Source: Parahaliea mediterranea
GTDB taxonomy: Bacteria > Pseudomonadota > Gammaproteobacteria > Pseudomonadales > Halieaceae
Direction of reading: 5' to 3'
DNA: 64,000 nt
Assembly (NCBI RefSeq): GCF_017255185.1
Contig: NZ_JAFKCZ010000007.1
Span: 248,001-312,000 of the forward strand
Positions 16,643 through 23,707 of the stretch are shown here, one piece after another. A program made the position numbers and the translations under genes. Within the stretch, counting starts at the first letter, position 1. Each line of letters opens with the position of its first letter. A model generated the notes under the pieces. It saw only the letters and a program-made list of their open reading frames with translations, did not search any database and was not told where the DNA came from.

Positions 16643-18235
16643 TCAGGCTGCCTCGGCGGGTGCCGCTTCCTGGCCGCCGTGCTTGAGCAGGTAGTCGAAG
16701 GCCGACAGCGCGGCCTTGGAGCCCTCGCCCATGGCCACCACGATCTGCTTGTAGGGCACGGTGGTCACGTCGCCGCAGGCGTAGATGCCCTCGGCGCTGG
16801 TCTCGCCGCGCTCGTTCACCACCACCTCGCCGTGGGGGGTGAGTTCCACCACGCCCTCGAGGAAAGCGCTGTTGGGCAGCAGGCCGATCTGCACGAACAC
16901 GCCGGCCAGTTCGCGGCGCAGGACTTCCCCGCTCGCCCGGTCCTCGTATTCGATGGCGGTGACCTTGCCGTTGTCGGCGAGGATCTGCCGGGTGGCCGCG
17001 TTCCTCACGATGGTGATGTTGTCGCGGGCCTCGGCCTGCTCCACCAGCACCCGGTCGGCCTTGAGCTCGGGCAGGAACTCGAACACGGTGACCGCATTGA
17101 CGATGCCCGCCAGGTCCAGGGCCGCCTCGATACCGGAGTTGCCGCCGCCGATGACCGCCACGTCTTTCCCCTTGAAGAAGGGGCCGTCGCAGTGGGGGCA
17201 GTAGGCCACGCCGTTCCCCACGTTCTCCTTCTCGCCGGGGACGCCCAGTTCGCGCCACTTGGCGCCGGTGGCGACGATGACGGTCCGGGTTTCGATGTCT
17301 TCGCCCGAGGACAGCCGAATGCGTTTGATGGCGCCCTGTTCGATCCGCTCCACCCGCAGGTGTTCCTTCAGTGTCACCCGGTACTCATTGAGGTGGGCCA
17401 GCAGGGCCCCGCTCAGTTCCGGGCCGGTGGTCTTGGGCACCGAGATCAGGTTTTCGATGCCCATGGTGTCTTTCACCTGGCCGCCGACGCGGTCGGCGAT
17501 CACCGTCACCGCCAGGCCCTTGCGCGCCGCGTAAATAGCCGCTGCAATGCCGGCCGGGCCGCCGCCGATCACGGTGACGTCCTGCTGGGGCAGTGTCGAT
17601 TGCGGCTCGTCCGTCGCCTGGGTCAGCGCCGGGTAGCGCGCGGTCAGTTTGTCCAGCAATTGCGCGGTGTCGATCTTGCCGTTGGCGAAGGGCTCGCCGT
17701 TGAGAAACACCGCCGGTACGCCCTGGATATTGCGCGCCTCGACCAGCTCCGGATAGAGACCGCCGTCGAGCATTTCGCTGCCGATGTTCGCATTCAGCAG
17801 GGCGAACTGGTTCAGGGACTGCACCACATCCGGGCAGTTGTGGCAGCCAAGGGACACGAACACCTCGAAATTCAGCGGATCACTCACCCGGCGCAACAGG
17901 GCCTGGATGCTGTCGTCCAGCTTGAGCGCGGTACCCGAAGCCTGCAGCACCGCGAGCACCAGCGAATTGAATTCGTGGCCCCCGGGAATGCCGGAGAACA
18001 CGATGCCGGTGGCTTCGCCGCCCACTTCCAGGGTGAAACTGAGCGGGCTGCGCAGCGCGCCCCGGGTGTCGCGCTGCTCGAAGTGGATGTTGTCGGAGAC
18101 GGATGCGAAGCCGGTCAGGAAGTCGACCAGTTCGGCGCGCTTGTCGTGGTCACCACGTTGCAGAACCAGGGTGACCGGCCGCTCCATTTTTTCGGCGTAG
18201 CCCGCGAGGGCCTTGAGTATGTCGTTGCTTAACAT
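16643..18235 (-). CDS. ahpF: Alkyl hydroperoxide reductase subunit F
   Basis: A 530-residue flavoprotein that passes electrons from NADH to AhpC. The N-terminal double-thioredoxin domain contains the CHNC redox pair (SLGCHNCPDVV). The FAD site is VIGGGPAGIAAAIYAARKG, the thioredoxin-reductase-type redox pair is Cys346/Cys349 in AYCPHCDGP, and the NAD site is VIGGGNSGIEAALDLAG. Start is set at MLSNDILKAL (18235), matching family length; a longer ORF upstream adds unrelated residues. It lies 81 bases downstream of ahpC, separated by a hairpin that may lower its expression relative to ahpC. Confidence 0.96.
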   Translation of the reverse strand: MLSNDILKALAGYAEKMERPVTLVLQRGDHDKRAELVDFLTGFASVSDNIHFEQRDTRGALRSPLSFTLEVGGEATGIVFSGIPGGHEFNSLVLAVLQASGTALKLDDSIQALLRRVSDPLNFEVFVSLGCHNCPDVVQSLNQFALLNANIGSEMLDGGLYPELVEARNIQGVPAVFLNGEPFANGKIDTAQLLDKLTARYPALTQATDEPQSTLPQQDVTVIGGGPAGIAAAIYAARKGLAVTVIADRVGGQVKDTMGIENLISVPKTTGPELSGALLAHLNEYRVTLKEHLRVERIEQGAIKRIRLSSGEDIETRTVIVATGAKWRELGVPGEKENVGNGVAYCPHCDGPFFKGKDVAVIGGGNSGIEAALDLAGIVNAVTVFEFLPELKADRVLVEQAEARDNITIVRNAATRQILADNGKVTAIEYEDRASGEVLRRELAGVFVQIGLLPNSAFLEGVVELTPHGEVVVNERGETSAEGIYACGDVTTVPYKQIVVAMGEGSKAALSAFDYLLKHGGQEAAPAEAA

Positions 18236-18262
18236 GATTCTGCTTCCTGGGTTTGGGGGTTG

Positions 18263-18297
18263 CCCCCGCACCGCCCGTTACATGCGGCGTGCGGGGG
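18263..18297. promoter_or_regulatory. Hairpin in the ahpC–ahpF spacer
   Basis: CCCCCGCA at 18263-18270 pairs with TGCGGGGG at 18290-18297, with CCGC/GCGG extending the stem inward imperfectly. It lies between ahpC and ahpF on the same strand. A stem here could partly terminate or protect the ahpC message, giving more AhpC than AhpF, which is the common stoichiometry. Function is inferred. Confidence 0.5.
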
Positions 18298-18316
18298 AAT
18301 GGCGGGAGGGTGGGGC

Positions 18317-18880
18317 CTAGATTTTGCCGACCAGGTCCAGGCTCGGCTTCAGGGTCTCTTCACCCTGCTCCCAGGCCGCGGGACACACCTCGCCGTCGTG
18401 CTCGCGCACGTACTGGGCGGCCTTGACCTTGCGCACCATGTCCTTGGCGGAGCGGCCGATACCCAGGGCGTGGATTTCCGCCACCTGGATAATGCCGTCC
18501 GGGTCCGCCAGGAAGGTGCCGCGCAGGGCCACGCCCTCCTCTTCGATCATCACGTCGAAGCCGCGCGCCAGCTGGCCGGTGGGGTCGCCGAGCATCGGAT
18601 AGTTGATCTTGCCGATGGCGTCGGAGGCGTCGTGCCAGGCCTTGTGCACGAAGTGGGTGTCGGTGGATACCGAGTACACTTCCACATTCATCGCCTGCAG
18701 CTCCTCGTAGTGCTTGGCCATGTCCTCGAGCTCGGTGGGGCAGACGAAGGTAAAGTCCGCCGGGTAGAACAGGAAGATGGACCACTTGCCCTTCACGTCG
18801 TCGGAGGTAATCGTCTTGAACTCGCCGTTGTGGAAGGCCTCAACTTTGAATTCGGGGATGGATTGGTTGATCTTTGCCAT
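18317..18880 (-). CDS. ahpC: Alkyl hydroperoxide reductase subunit C (typical 2-Cys peroxiredoxin)
   Basis: A 187-residue peroxiredoxin, the size of E. coli AhpC. The peroxidatic Cys47 is in [16 protein letters not shown] and the resolving cysteine is in [13 protein letters not shown] near residue 166. It reduces H2O2 and organic peroxides and is recycled by AhpF downstream. It is transcribed divergently from oxyR across a 140-base region with operator-like repeats, so peroxide induction by OxyR is likely. Confidence 0.97.
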   Translation of the reverse strand: MAKINQSIPEFKVEAFHNGEFKTITSDDVKGKWSIFLFYPADFTFVCPTELEDMAKHYEELQAMNVEVYSVSTDTHFVHKAWHDASDAIGKINYPMLGDPTGQLARGFDVMIEEEGVALRGTFLADPDGIIQVAEIHALGIGRSAKDMVRKVKAAQYVREHDGEVCPAAWEQGEETLKPSLDLVGKI

Positions 18881-18955
18881 GTCGGGCTCCTTGGGGTTGG
18901 GTGATAATGGTGCGCGTTGCTCGCGTCGACCGTGGGAGTGATAATGCGGCCGAAT

Positions 18956-19010
18956 AATGTTCTAATAAAGTGAATTAAACAGATGGTTATGTTCTAAACT
19001 ATTGAACATT
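18956..19010. promoter_or_regulatory. Probable OxyR operator region between ahpC and oxyR
   Basis: The 9-mer ATGTTCTAA occurs twice as a direct repeat (18957-18965 and 18989-18997), 32 bases or about three helical turns apart. The second copy is also the left half of an inverted repeat ATGTTC–N9–GAACAT (18989-19009) ending just before the oxyR ribosome site. Paired, helically phased half-sites in an AT-rich island between ahpC and oxyR fit a LysR-type tetramer site, although they differ from the E. coli OxyR ATAG/CTAT consensus. Confidence 0.6.
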
Positions 19011-19020
19011 GGAGGTGGCC

Positions 19021-19953
19021 GTGATTTCCTTCAAGCAACTCAACTACGCCCTGGCGGTGGATCAGACGCGGCATTTCAAGAAGGCGGCGGAGCTGTGTTC
19101 CGTGTCCCAGTCGGCCCTGAGTACCGCGATATCCGAACTGGAGAGCCAGCTCGGCACCCAGCTGTTCGAGCGCGACAACAAGAAAGTACTGGTCACCCCG
19201 GTCGGCCAGCAGATCCTGGCCAAGGCGCGCAACATCCGGCTGGAGATGGACGACCTGGTCCACCTGGCCCACCAGCAGCAGACTCCCCTGAGTTATCCCA
19301 TGAGGGTCGGTGTGATACCCACCATCGGGCCCTACCTGCTGCCCAAGGTGCTGCCGGCGGTGCGCAACCGCTATCCCGATTTCCAGCTGGTTATCGAGGA
19401 GGAGCAGTCCCGCGTGTTGGTGGACAGGGTGCGCAGCGGCGAGCTCGACACCGCGGTGCTGGCGCTGCCCTACGCCACCGAGGGCCTGCACTGTTTCGAG
19501 TTCTGGTCAGAGAACCTGCAGCTGGTCACCCACCGCGACAACCCGCTGGCCGGCCTGCCCTCGGTGAGCGCCGACAAGCTGGAGGAGGCGAGCCTGCTAT
19601 TGCTGCGCGACGGGCACTGCCTGAAGGATCACGCCCTGGCGGCCTGTCGCCTGCAGCCCTCGGAGCTGGACCGCTCGCTGGGGGGCGCCAGCCTCTACAC
19701 CCTGATCCAGATGGTGGCGGGGCACATGGGCTCGACCCTGGTGCCGGAAATGGCCCTGGACCAGTTGTTGGCGGGCAGTTCGGAACTGGCGGCGGTGCCG
19801 TTGGCGGAGCCCGGCCCGCACCGGCGCATCGCTTTTATTACCCGCCTCAATTACGGCGGCGTGGCCGATATCGAGCTGTTGATGCAGCTGTTCCGCGAAC
19901 AACTGATGGCCTGTGGATCGGCTCCGGTGAACGTCGCGATCGAAAACTCCTGA
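19021..19953 (+). CDS. oxyR: Hydrogen-peroxide-sensing LysR regulator OxyR
   Basis: A 310-residue LysR-family activator. The HTH is in KKAAELCSVSQSALSTAISE. The redox cysteines are Cys200 and Cys209 in RDGHCLKDHALAAC, matching E. coli Cys199/Cys208 in spacing and context, so this is a true peroxide sensor rather than a generic LysR protein. GTG at 19021 is chosen because GGAGG lies 5 bases before it; a TTG at 19009 is in frame but overlaps that site. It is divergent from ahpC-ahpF, its expected targets. Confidence 0.95.
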   Translation: MISFKQLNYALAVDQTRHFKKAAELCSVSQSALSTAISELESQLGTQLFERDNKKVLVTPVGQQILAKARNIRLEMDDLVHLAHQQQTPLSYPMRVGVIPTIGPYLLPKVLPAVRNRYPDFQLVIEEEQSRVLVDRVRSGELDTAVLALPYATEGLHCFEFWSENLQLVTHRDNPLAGLPSVSADKLEEASLLLLRDGHCLKDHALAACRLQPSELDRSLGGASLYTLIQMVAGHMGSTLVPEMALDQLLAGSSELAAVPLAEPGPHRRIAFITRLNYGGVADIELLMQLFREQLMACGSAPVNVAIENS

Positions 19954-20017
19954 TGTACGCCGCGAGCCGATAGGCCGATACTCTGTTCGTCCACGACCAC
20001 AACACAGGAGCAGTCGG

Positions 20018-20158
20018 ATGAATCAGCGCCTCGCAAAGAACAGTACAGCCGGAATGAAAATTGCGGTCACGGCGGAACTGGAATGTAACTACCGCGACAA
20101 CTATTACGGCGACCAGGTGTGCCGCCGGCCGGCCGCTGGCCGGGCGCGCGGGGGGTAA
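20018..20158 (+). CDS. Possible 46-residue small protein
   Basis: A short ORF beginning MNQRLAKNSTAGMKIAVTAE with a textbook ribosome site (AGGAG at 20006-20010, 7 bases before the ATG). It contains CNYRDNYYGDQVCRRP with two cysteines and ends in a low-complexity Arg/Gly stretch. I recognise no family. It lies between oxyR and a degraded VOC gene, so it may be a real small protein or the start of a gene that has decayed. Confidence 0.35.
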   Translation: MNQRLAKNSTAGMKIAVTAELECNYRDNYYGDQVCRRPAAGRARGG

Positions 20159-20186
20159 AGACACCTCCACTGCATACCCTTTGTCA

Positions 20187-20447
20187 ATGAAGCCGGATTT
20201 GTCGCTGGCGCCCCGGGAGGGAGGCTTCTGTCATCGCCCCGTCATCGATGCTAAAGAACCAAAAACTGACGAATGGCTTGCGCGCTTACAGGCGCGTGGG
20301 CTAGTGTTCGAGCCATTGCCGACCGACATGCCCTACTTGTGGCGGGAGGCGATCTTGCGGGATCCCTCCGGTAACAAGGTCATGCTGGACCGGGCCGGGG
20401 AGAACCGCCTCTTTCCCCCGTGGCGAGTGGCGCGAGGGGGTGACTGA
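20187..20447 (+). pseudogene. C-terminal remnant of a VOC/glyoxalase-family protein
   Basis: From about 20247 the frame reads as the last 60 residues of a VOC protein: WLARLQARGLVFEPLP, PYLWREAILRDPSGNKVMLD and AGENRLFPPWRV, all typical of the second βαβββ unit of this family. The first βαβββ unit, which carries metal ligands, is missing, and the upstream 60 residues in frame do not resemble it. The remaining unit alone should not form an active site, so this is called a decayed gene. A short translated product from ATG 20187 cannot be excluded. Confidence 0.65.
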
Positions 20448-20471
20448 CAAACCTGGCAAGGGGACGTTGCT

Positions 20472-20855
20472 ATGGAGTGGTATCTCAAGGTAATCAAGAA
20501 CTACGTGGGCTTTTCCGGCCGCGCGCATCGCACCGAGTTCTGGATGTTCGTGTTGATCAACCTGGTAATTACACTGGTGTTGAGTTTTATCGACGGCATG
20601 CTGGGGCTGGGTGGTGCCGAGTACGGCATGGGGCCGTTGCAGGGCCTGTACAGCCTGGCGGTGCTGCTGCCCTCGTTGGCGGTGGCGGTGCGCCGGTTGC
20701 ACGACACCGGGCGTACCGGCTGGTGGTTGCTGATCTGCCTGGTCCCGCTGATCGGCGCCATTGTGCTGATCGTGTTCTACTGCCTGGACAGCGAGGCGGG
20801 CGACAACAAGTACGGGCCCAACCCCAAGGGTGTACCGGCGGCCGCTGGCGCGTAG
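20472..20855 (+). CDS. DUF805 inner-membrane protein (YhaH-like)
   Basis: A 127-residue membrane protein with the DUF805 pattern: WYLKVIKNYVGFSGRAHRTE at the start, FWMFVLINLVITLVLSFID helix, RRLHDTGRTGWWLL, IGAIVLIVFYCLD and the end GDNKYGPNPKG. Members have three or four helices and no established biochemical role. GGGGA upstream of the ATG serves as ribosome site. It is convergent with the next gene across a hairpin. Confidence 0.9.
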   Translation: MEWYLKVIKNYVGFSGRAHRTEFWMFVLINLVITLVLSFIDGMLGLGGAEYGMGPLQGLYSLAVLLPSLAVAVRRLHDTGRTGWWLLICLVPLIGAIVLIVFYCLDSEAGDNKYGPNPKGVPAAAGA

Positions 20856-20892
20856 CCAGTGTGCATGCGCAAACACCGCTGTTAGCCAGTTC

Positions 20893-20920
20893 CGTCATCC
20901 CCGCGCGGGCGGGGGTGACG
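20893..20920. repeat. REP-like GC hairpin between convergent genes
   Basis: CGTCATCCCCGC at 20893-20904 pairs with GCGGGGGTGACG at 20909-20920 with one G-T wobble and a 4-base loop. The GTCATCCCCGC core matches the common proteobacterial extragenic palindrome type. Its place between two convergent genes also suits a bidirectional terminator. Confidence 0.65.
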
Positions 20921-20938
20921 TAAAAGGAAGGCAGGACT

Positions 20939-21316
20939 TCAGCCGGGGTTGGCGGCCTTGTACTCGCGAATCTCGGTGTTGAACTGGCCGGCCACCGTTT
21001 CCTCCGCGGACACCGCGGCGTTGTAGGCCTCCACGGCTTCGGTGTAGGTCTTCTGGGCTTCGGCGACAGCTTCATCCGCGGAATCCGCCCCCTCTTTCAC
21101 CTTGGCCTCGGCGGTGGTGAAGACTTGCTCCAGGCACTTCATGTATTCCATATTGGCGGACTGGAATGTCTTCACGGCTTTCTGGCCGGCCAGCATGTCT
21201 TCCATGGTGGCCGAGGCGCCATCGGGCAGTTTCGGGGTGTCGGGTTTGGCACAATCCGCCATGGCGGCCGAGCTGCCAAGCGCCAGGATTGCAATCGCAA
21301 AGCCAAGCTTTTTCAT
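20939..21316 (-). CDS. Small secreted helical protein of unknown function
   Basis: A 125-residue protein with a clear signal peptide (MKKLGFAIAILALGSSAAMA). The mature part is strongly helical and acidic, with two cysteines (ADCAKPD and YMKCLEQ) and Ala/Glu-rich heptad-like stretches (DEAVAEAQKTYTEAVEAYNA) suggesting a coiled coil or helical bundle. No named domain is recognised. Together with its strong Lys/Met start it appears to be an expressed periplasmic protein; its neighbours give no functional hint. Confidence 0.8.
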   Translation of the reverse strand: MKKLGFAIAILALGSSAAMADCAKPDTPKLPDGASATMEDMLAGQKAVKTFQSANMEYMKCLEQVFTTAEAKVKEGADSADEAVAEAQKTYTEAVEAYNAAVSAEETVAGQFNTEIREYKAANPG

Positions 21317-21380
21317 CGCGTTGTCCTTGTTGGAAAGAATGGGATGGAAACAGTAACAGGCCGCATGCGCCCTGCCAAGT

Positions 21381-22499
21381 TCAGTCCTCGCCCACCCAGA
21401 GCTCCGGCAGCTTGTAGGTCTTTTGCAAGTCCGAGGCGACGGATCGTGCGGTGGACCTGTCAGGGAGTGAGACCACGCGCACCCGGTAAAGATCCCCTCC
21501 CGGGGCCGCGATGACCTTCACTTCCCCAGCCGCCGGCTTGAGTCGCCCGGCCCAGCTCTCGGCCAGCCGTCGCTGGCTGTAGGAACCAAAGTTGACGAAC
21601 CAGTTGCCGCTCGTCGCGGCCGTTACGGCCGGGGCGGACGGAGCCGGTTTGGGCTTGGTGGAATCGGCGGCGCTTGCCTTGGCCGGGTTTCCGCTCCCCG
21701 CGTTGTCCGCGGCGGCCCGCTGGACGGCGAGCTGTTTCTCGAGGCCGCTGACCGTGTCGTTCAGGCGACGGTTTTCCAACAGCAGGGACTGCACCCGATT
21801 GCCCAGGGTTTCGTTGCGCAGCACCAGCTCGCGGTGCGCGCCGCGCTCGGTGGCGAGCTGCTCGGGGTCGACCGCGACGGCCAGTCGCGCCTCGAGGTCG
21901 CGCACGCGCTCCTGCATCGCCGAGCGTTCCTGCATCACGCCGAAACCGCCGACCGATAGCAGGATCAGCGCCACCACGGCGATGGCGATCATCCCCAGCG
22001 GCCAGGATTGCAGGGGCGAGGCGCTCTCTTCCTCCTCGTAGTCCTCCTCCCAGTCCTCCTCGTCGAGGTTGCCGTAGCGTTCGTTGTCGATGGATTCCGT
22101 GTCGTCGTCGATCTCGTTCCAGGCATCGTCGCTGGTATCGACATCGTCATCGACATCGACATCGACATTGTCATCGTCGAGGACCGCCGCGGTGGGCGGC
22201 GACTGGGGGCGGGTGTCGGGCCGGGTTGCCGCAGGCGGCGGCGTACCGGCACCGCCGGGTTCGTTCGCGTCGGGCCAGCCGGCGGGCAGCTCGGGTTCTT
22301 CCTCGTCGTCGAGGATTTCGTCCGGGTCGTAGTCGAAATCCTCGGCGCGGTAATCGAAGCGGTATTCGTCGTCTTCATCCGCGGCGAGCCTGTCGTCGGG
22401 GAGCCGCCCTGCGGGTTCGCGGTCGTCCTCCGCGACCTGGTCGCCACTACGGCGCGTGGGTGCGAAGGGATTGCCGTCGTCGCGTTGATCGTTGCTCAT
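21381..22499 (-). CDS. SPOR-domain inner-membrane protein with long acidic cytoplasmic tail
   Basis: A 372-residue single-pass protein. Residues 1 to about 165 are extremely acidic and disordered, with runs such as DDDNVDVDVDDDVD and DEEDWEEDYEEEE. One helix, LGMIAIAVVALILLSVGGFG, follows. The periplasmic part has a coiled coil (MQERVRDLEARL, RLNDTVSGLEKQLAV), a Pro/Ala linker, and a C-terminal SPOR domain (WFVNFGSYSQRRLAESWAGR ... LPELWVGED) that binds denuded septal peptidoglycan. A role at the division site is likely. It shows no similarity to FtsN outside the SPOR domain. Confidence 0.88.
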   Translation of the reverse strand: MSNDQRDDGNPFAPTRRSGDQVAEDDREPAGRLPDDRLAADEDDEYRFDYRAEDFDYDPDEILDDEEEPELPAGWPDANEPGGAGTPPPAATRPDTRPQSPPTAAVLDDDNVDVDVDDDVDTSDDAWNEIDDDTESIDNERYGNLDEEDWEEDYEEEESASPLQSWPLGMIAIAVVALILLSVGGFGVMQERSAMQERVRDLEARLAVAVDPEQLATERGAHRELVLRNETLGNRVQSLLLENRRLNDTVSGLEKQLAVQRAAADNAGSGNPAKASAADSTKPKPAPSAPAVTAATSGNWFVNFGSYSQRRLAESWAGRLKPAAGEVKVIAAPGGDLYRVRVVSLPDRSTARSVASDLQKTYKLPELWVGED

Positions 22500-22588
22500 G
22501 GCTTGCGCCCCTGTCTACCCCGGATATGTGCGCGATACTAACAGAGCTGTACCCGGCGGTCAGCCGCACGGGGCCTGTTCGCGGCAAG

Positions 22589-23449
22589 TCAATCGGGACT
22601 GCGCAGGGATTGCAGTCCGCGATTCAGTTTGTGCAGGTGGCGATTGACCTCGTCGCCCTTCATCTTGGACACGCCGACGGCGAGGATGTCGATCACCGCC
22701 AGGTGCGCGATGCGCGAGGGCAGGGGTGTGTAACTGTCCTCGTTGGGCGATTCCGCGTCGATGGGGATGGCGATGGTCGCGCGGGCCAGCACCGGGGTGT
22801 CGGCCGGGGCCAGGCCGATGATCACCGCCCCCGACTCGCGCACGTGATCCATGGCCTCCAGCAACGCGGTGCTGCGCCCGGACTGGGAAATGGCGACCAC
22901 CACGTCGTCGGGTGTCAGGGACATGGCGGACATGGCCTGGATGTGGGGGTCGGACAAGGCGGCGCTGGCGATCTGCAGGCGGAAGAATTTGTGTTGGGCG
23001 TCGATGGCCACCGGGCTGGAGGCTCCGAAGCCGTAGAACTCCACCCGGCGCGCGTTGCACAGGGCGTCCACGGCCACTTCGATGGCGTCCGGGTCGAGGG
23101 TGTTGCGGACCTGGGCCAGGGTTTCCATGGTGGCGTCGAAGACCTTGTAGGTGTAGTCCCGCGCGGTGTCCAGCTCGCTGAGCACGAAGGGTTCCTGGCT
23201 GGTGTTCTGGGCCAGGGCCTGGGCCAGGGCCAGCTTGAAGTTCTGGAAGCCCTGGCAGCCGATCGCGCGGCAGAAGCGCACCACGGTGGGCTCGGACACC
23301 TCGGCGGCGGCGGCCAGGTCGACGATGCGCATGTGTATGACCCGGTCGGGCTGGCCCAGCACCAGTTCCGCCACCTTGCGCTCGGAGCGCCGCAGTTGGG
23401 GGAGCGCGGCGTCGATTTCCCTGAGAATTGGCCTGTTTGTACTGCCCAA
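22589..23449 (-). CDS. hexR: HexR-type RpiR/MurR-family regulator of central carbon metabolism
   Basis: A 286-residue regulator with an N-terminal HTH_6 domain (RRSERKVAELVLGQPD, AAAAEVSEPTVVRFCRAIGC) and a C-terminal SIS sugar-phosphate-binding domain (VEFYGFGASSPVAIDAQHKF, VVVAISQSGRSTALLEAM). HexR represses Entner–Doudoroff and related genes and is released by KDPG. TTG at 23449 is chosen because it gives exactly the usual HexR length (about 285); the ORF runs further upstream without family similarity. No zwf or edd neighbours are present here, so the target genes lie elsewhere. Confidence 0.85.
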   Translation of the reverse strand: MGSTNRPILREIDAALPQLRRSERKVAELVLGQPDRVIHMRIVDLAAAAEVSEPTVVRFCRAIGCQGFQNFKLALAQALAQNTSQEPFVLSELDTARDYTYKVFDATMETLAQVRNTLDPDAIEVAVDALCNARRVEFYGFGASSPVAIDAQHKFFRLQIASAALSDPHIQAMSAMSLTPDDVVVAISQSGRSTALLEAMDHVRESGAVIIGLAPADTPVLARATIAIPIDAESPNEDSYTPLPSRIAHLAVIDILAVGVSKMKGDEVNRHLHKLNRGLQSLRSPD

Positions 23450-23568
23450 GGGCGAGCCCCTCGCGATACCTGAGCGCCCATTATACAGGTGACCCGCCCC
23501 ACGCACAGGGCGCCGGGCAGGACGCGAACTGCACTTCATTAAGCCAAAAACTGGGTATGTTGCCCTCT

Positions 23569-23637
23569 GTAGGGTCGAATTTATTCGACCAAAAAACGGT
23601 GTTCACGGCATCAATGGCCGAATAAATTCGGCCCTAC
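23569..23637. repeat. Two-palindrome repeat element, full-length copy (69 bp)
   Basis: The outer ends are GTAGGG (23569-23574) and CCCTAC (23632-23637). Inside are two perfect 18-bp palindromes: GGTCGAATTTATTCGACC at 23573-23590 and GGCCGAATAAATTCGGCC at 23616-23633, separated by a 25-base AT-leaning spacer that starts AAAAAACGG. It is in the 258-base gap between divergent hexR and uvrD. The structure resembles a REP pair or very small MITE. Related copies are near 25855, 58110 and 58599. Confidence 0.9.
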
Positions 23638-23707
23638 AATGGTTAAGTCAATGCCATTCGGGCAGGACGCCCTATTTGATTGTAAAAGACCACGGTAGAA
23701 TGCGCCG

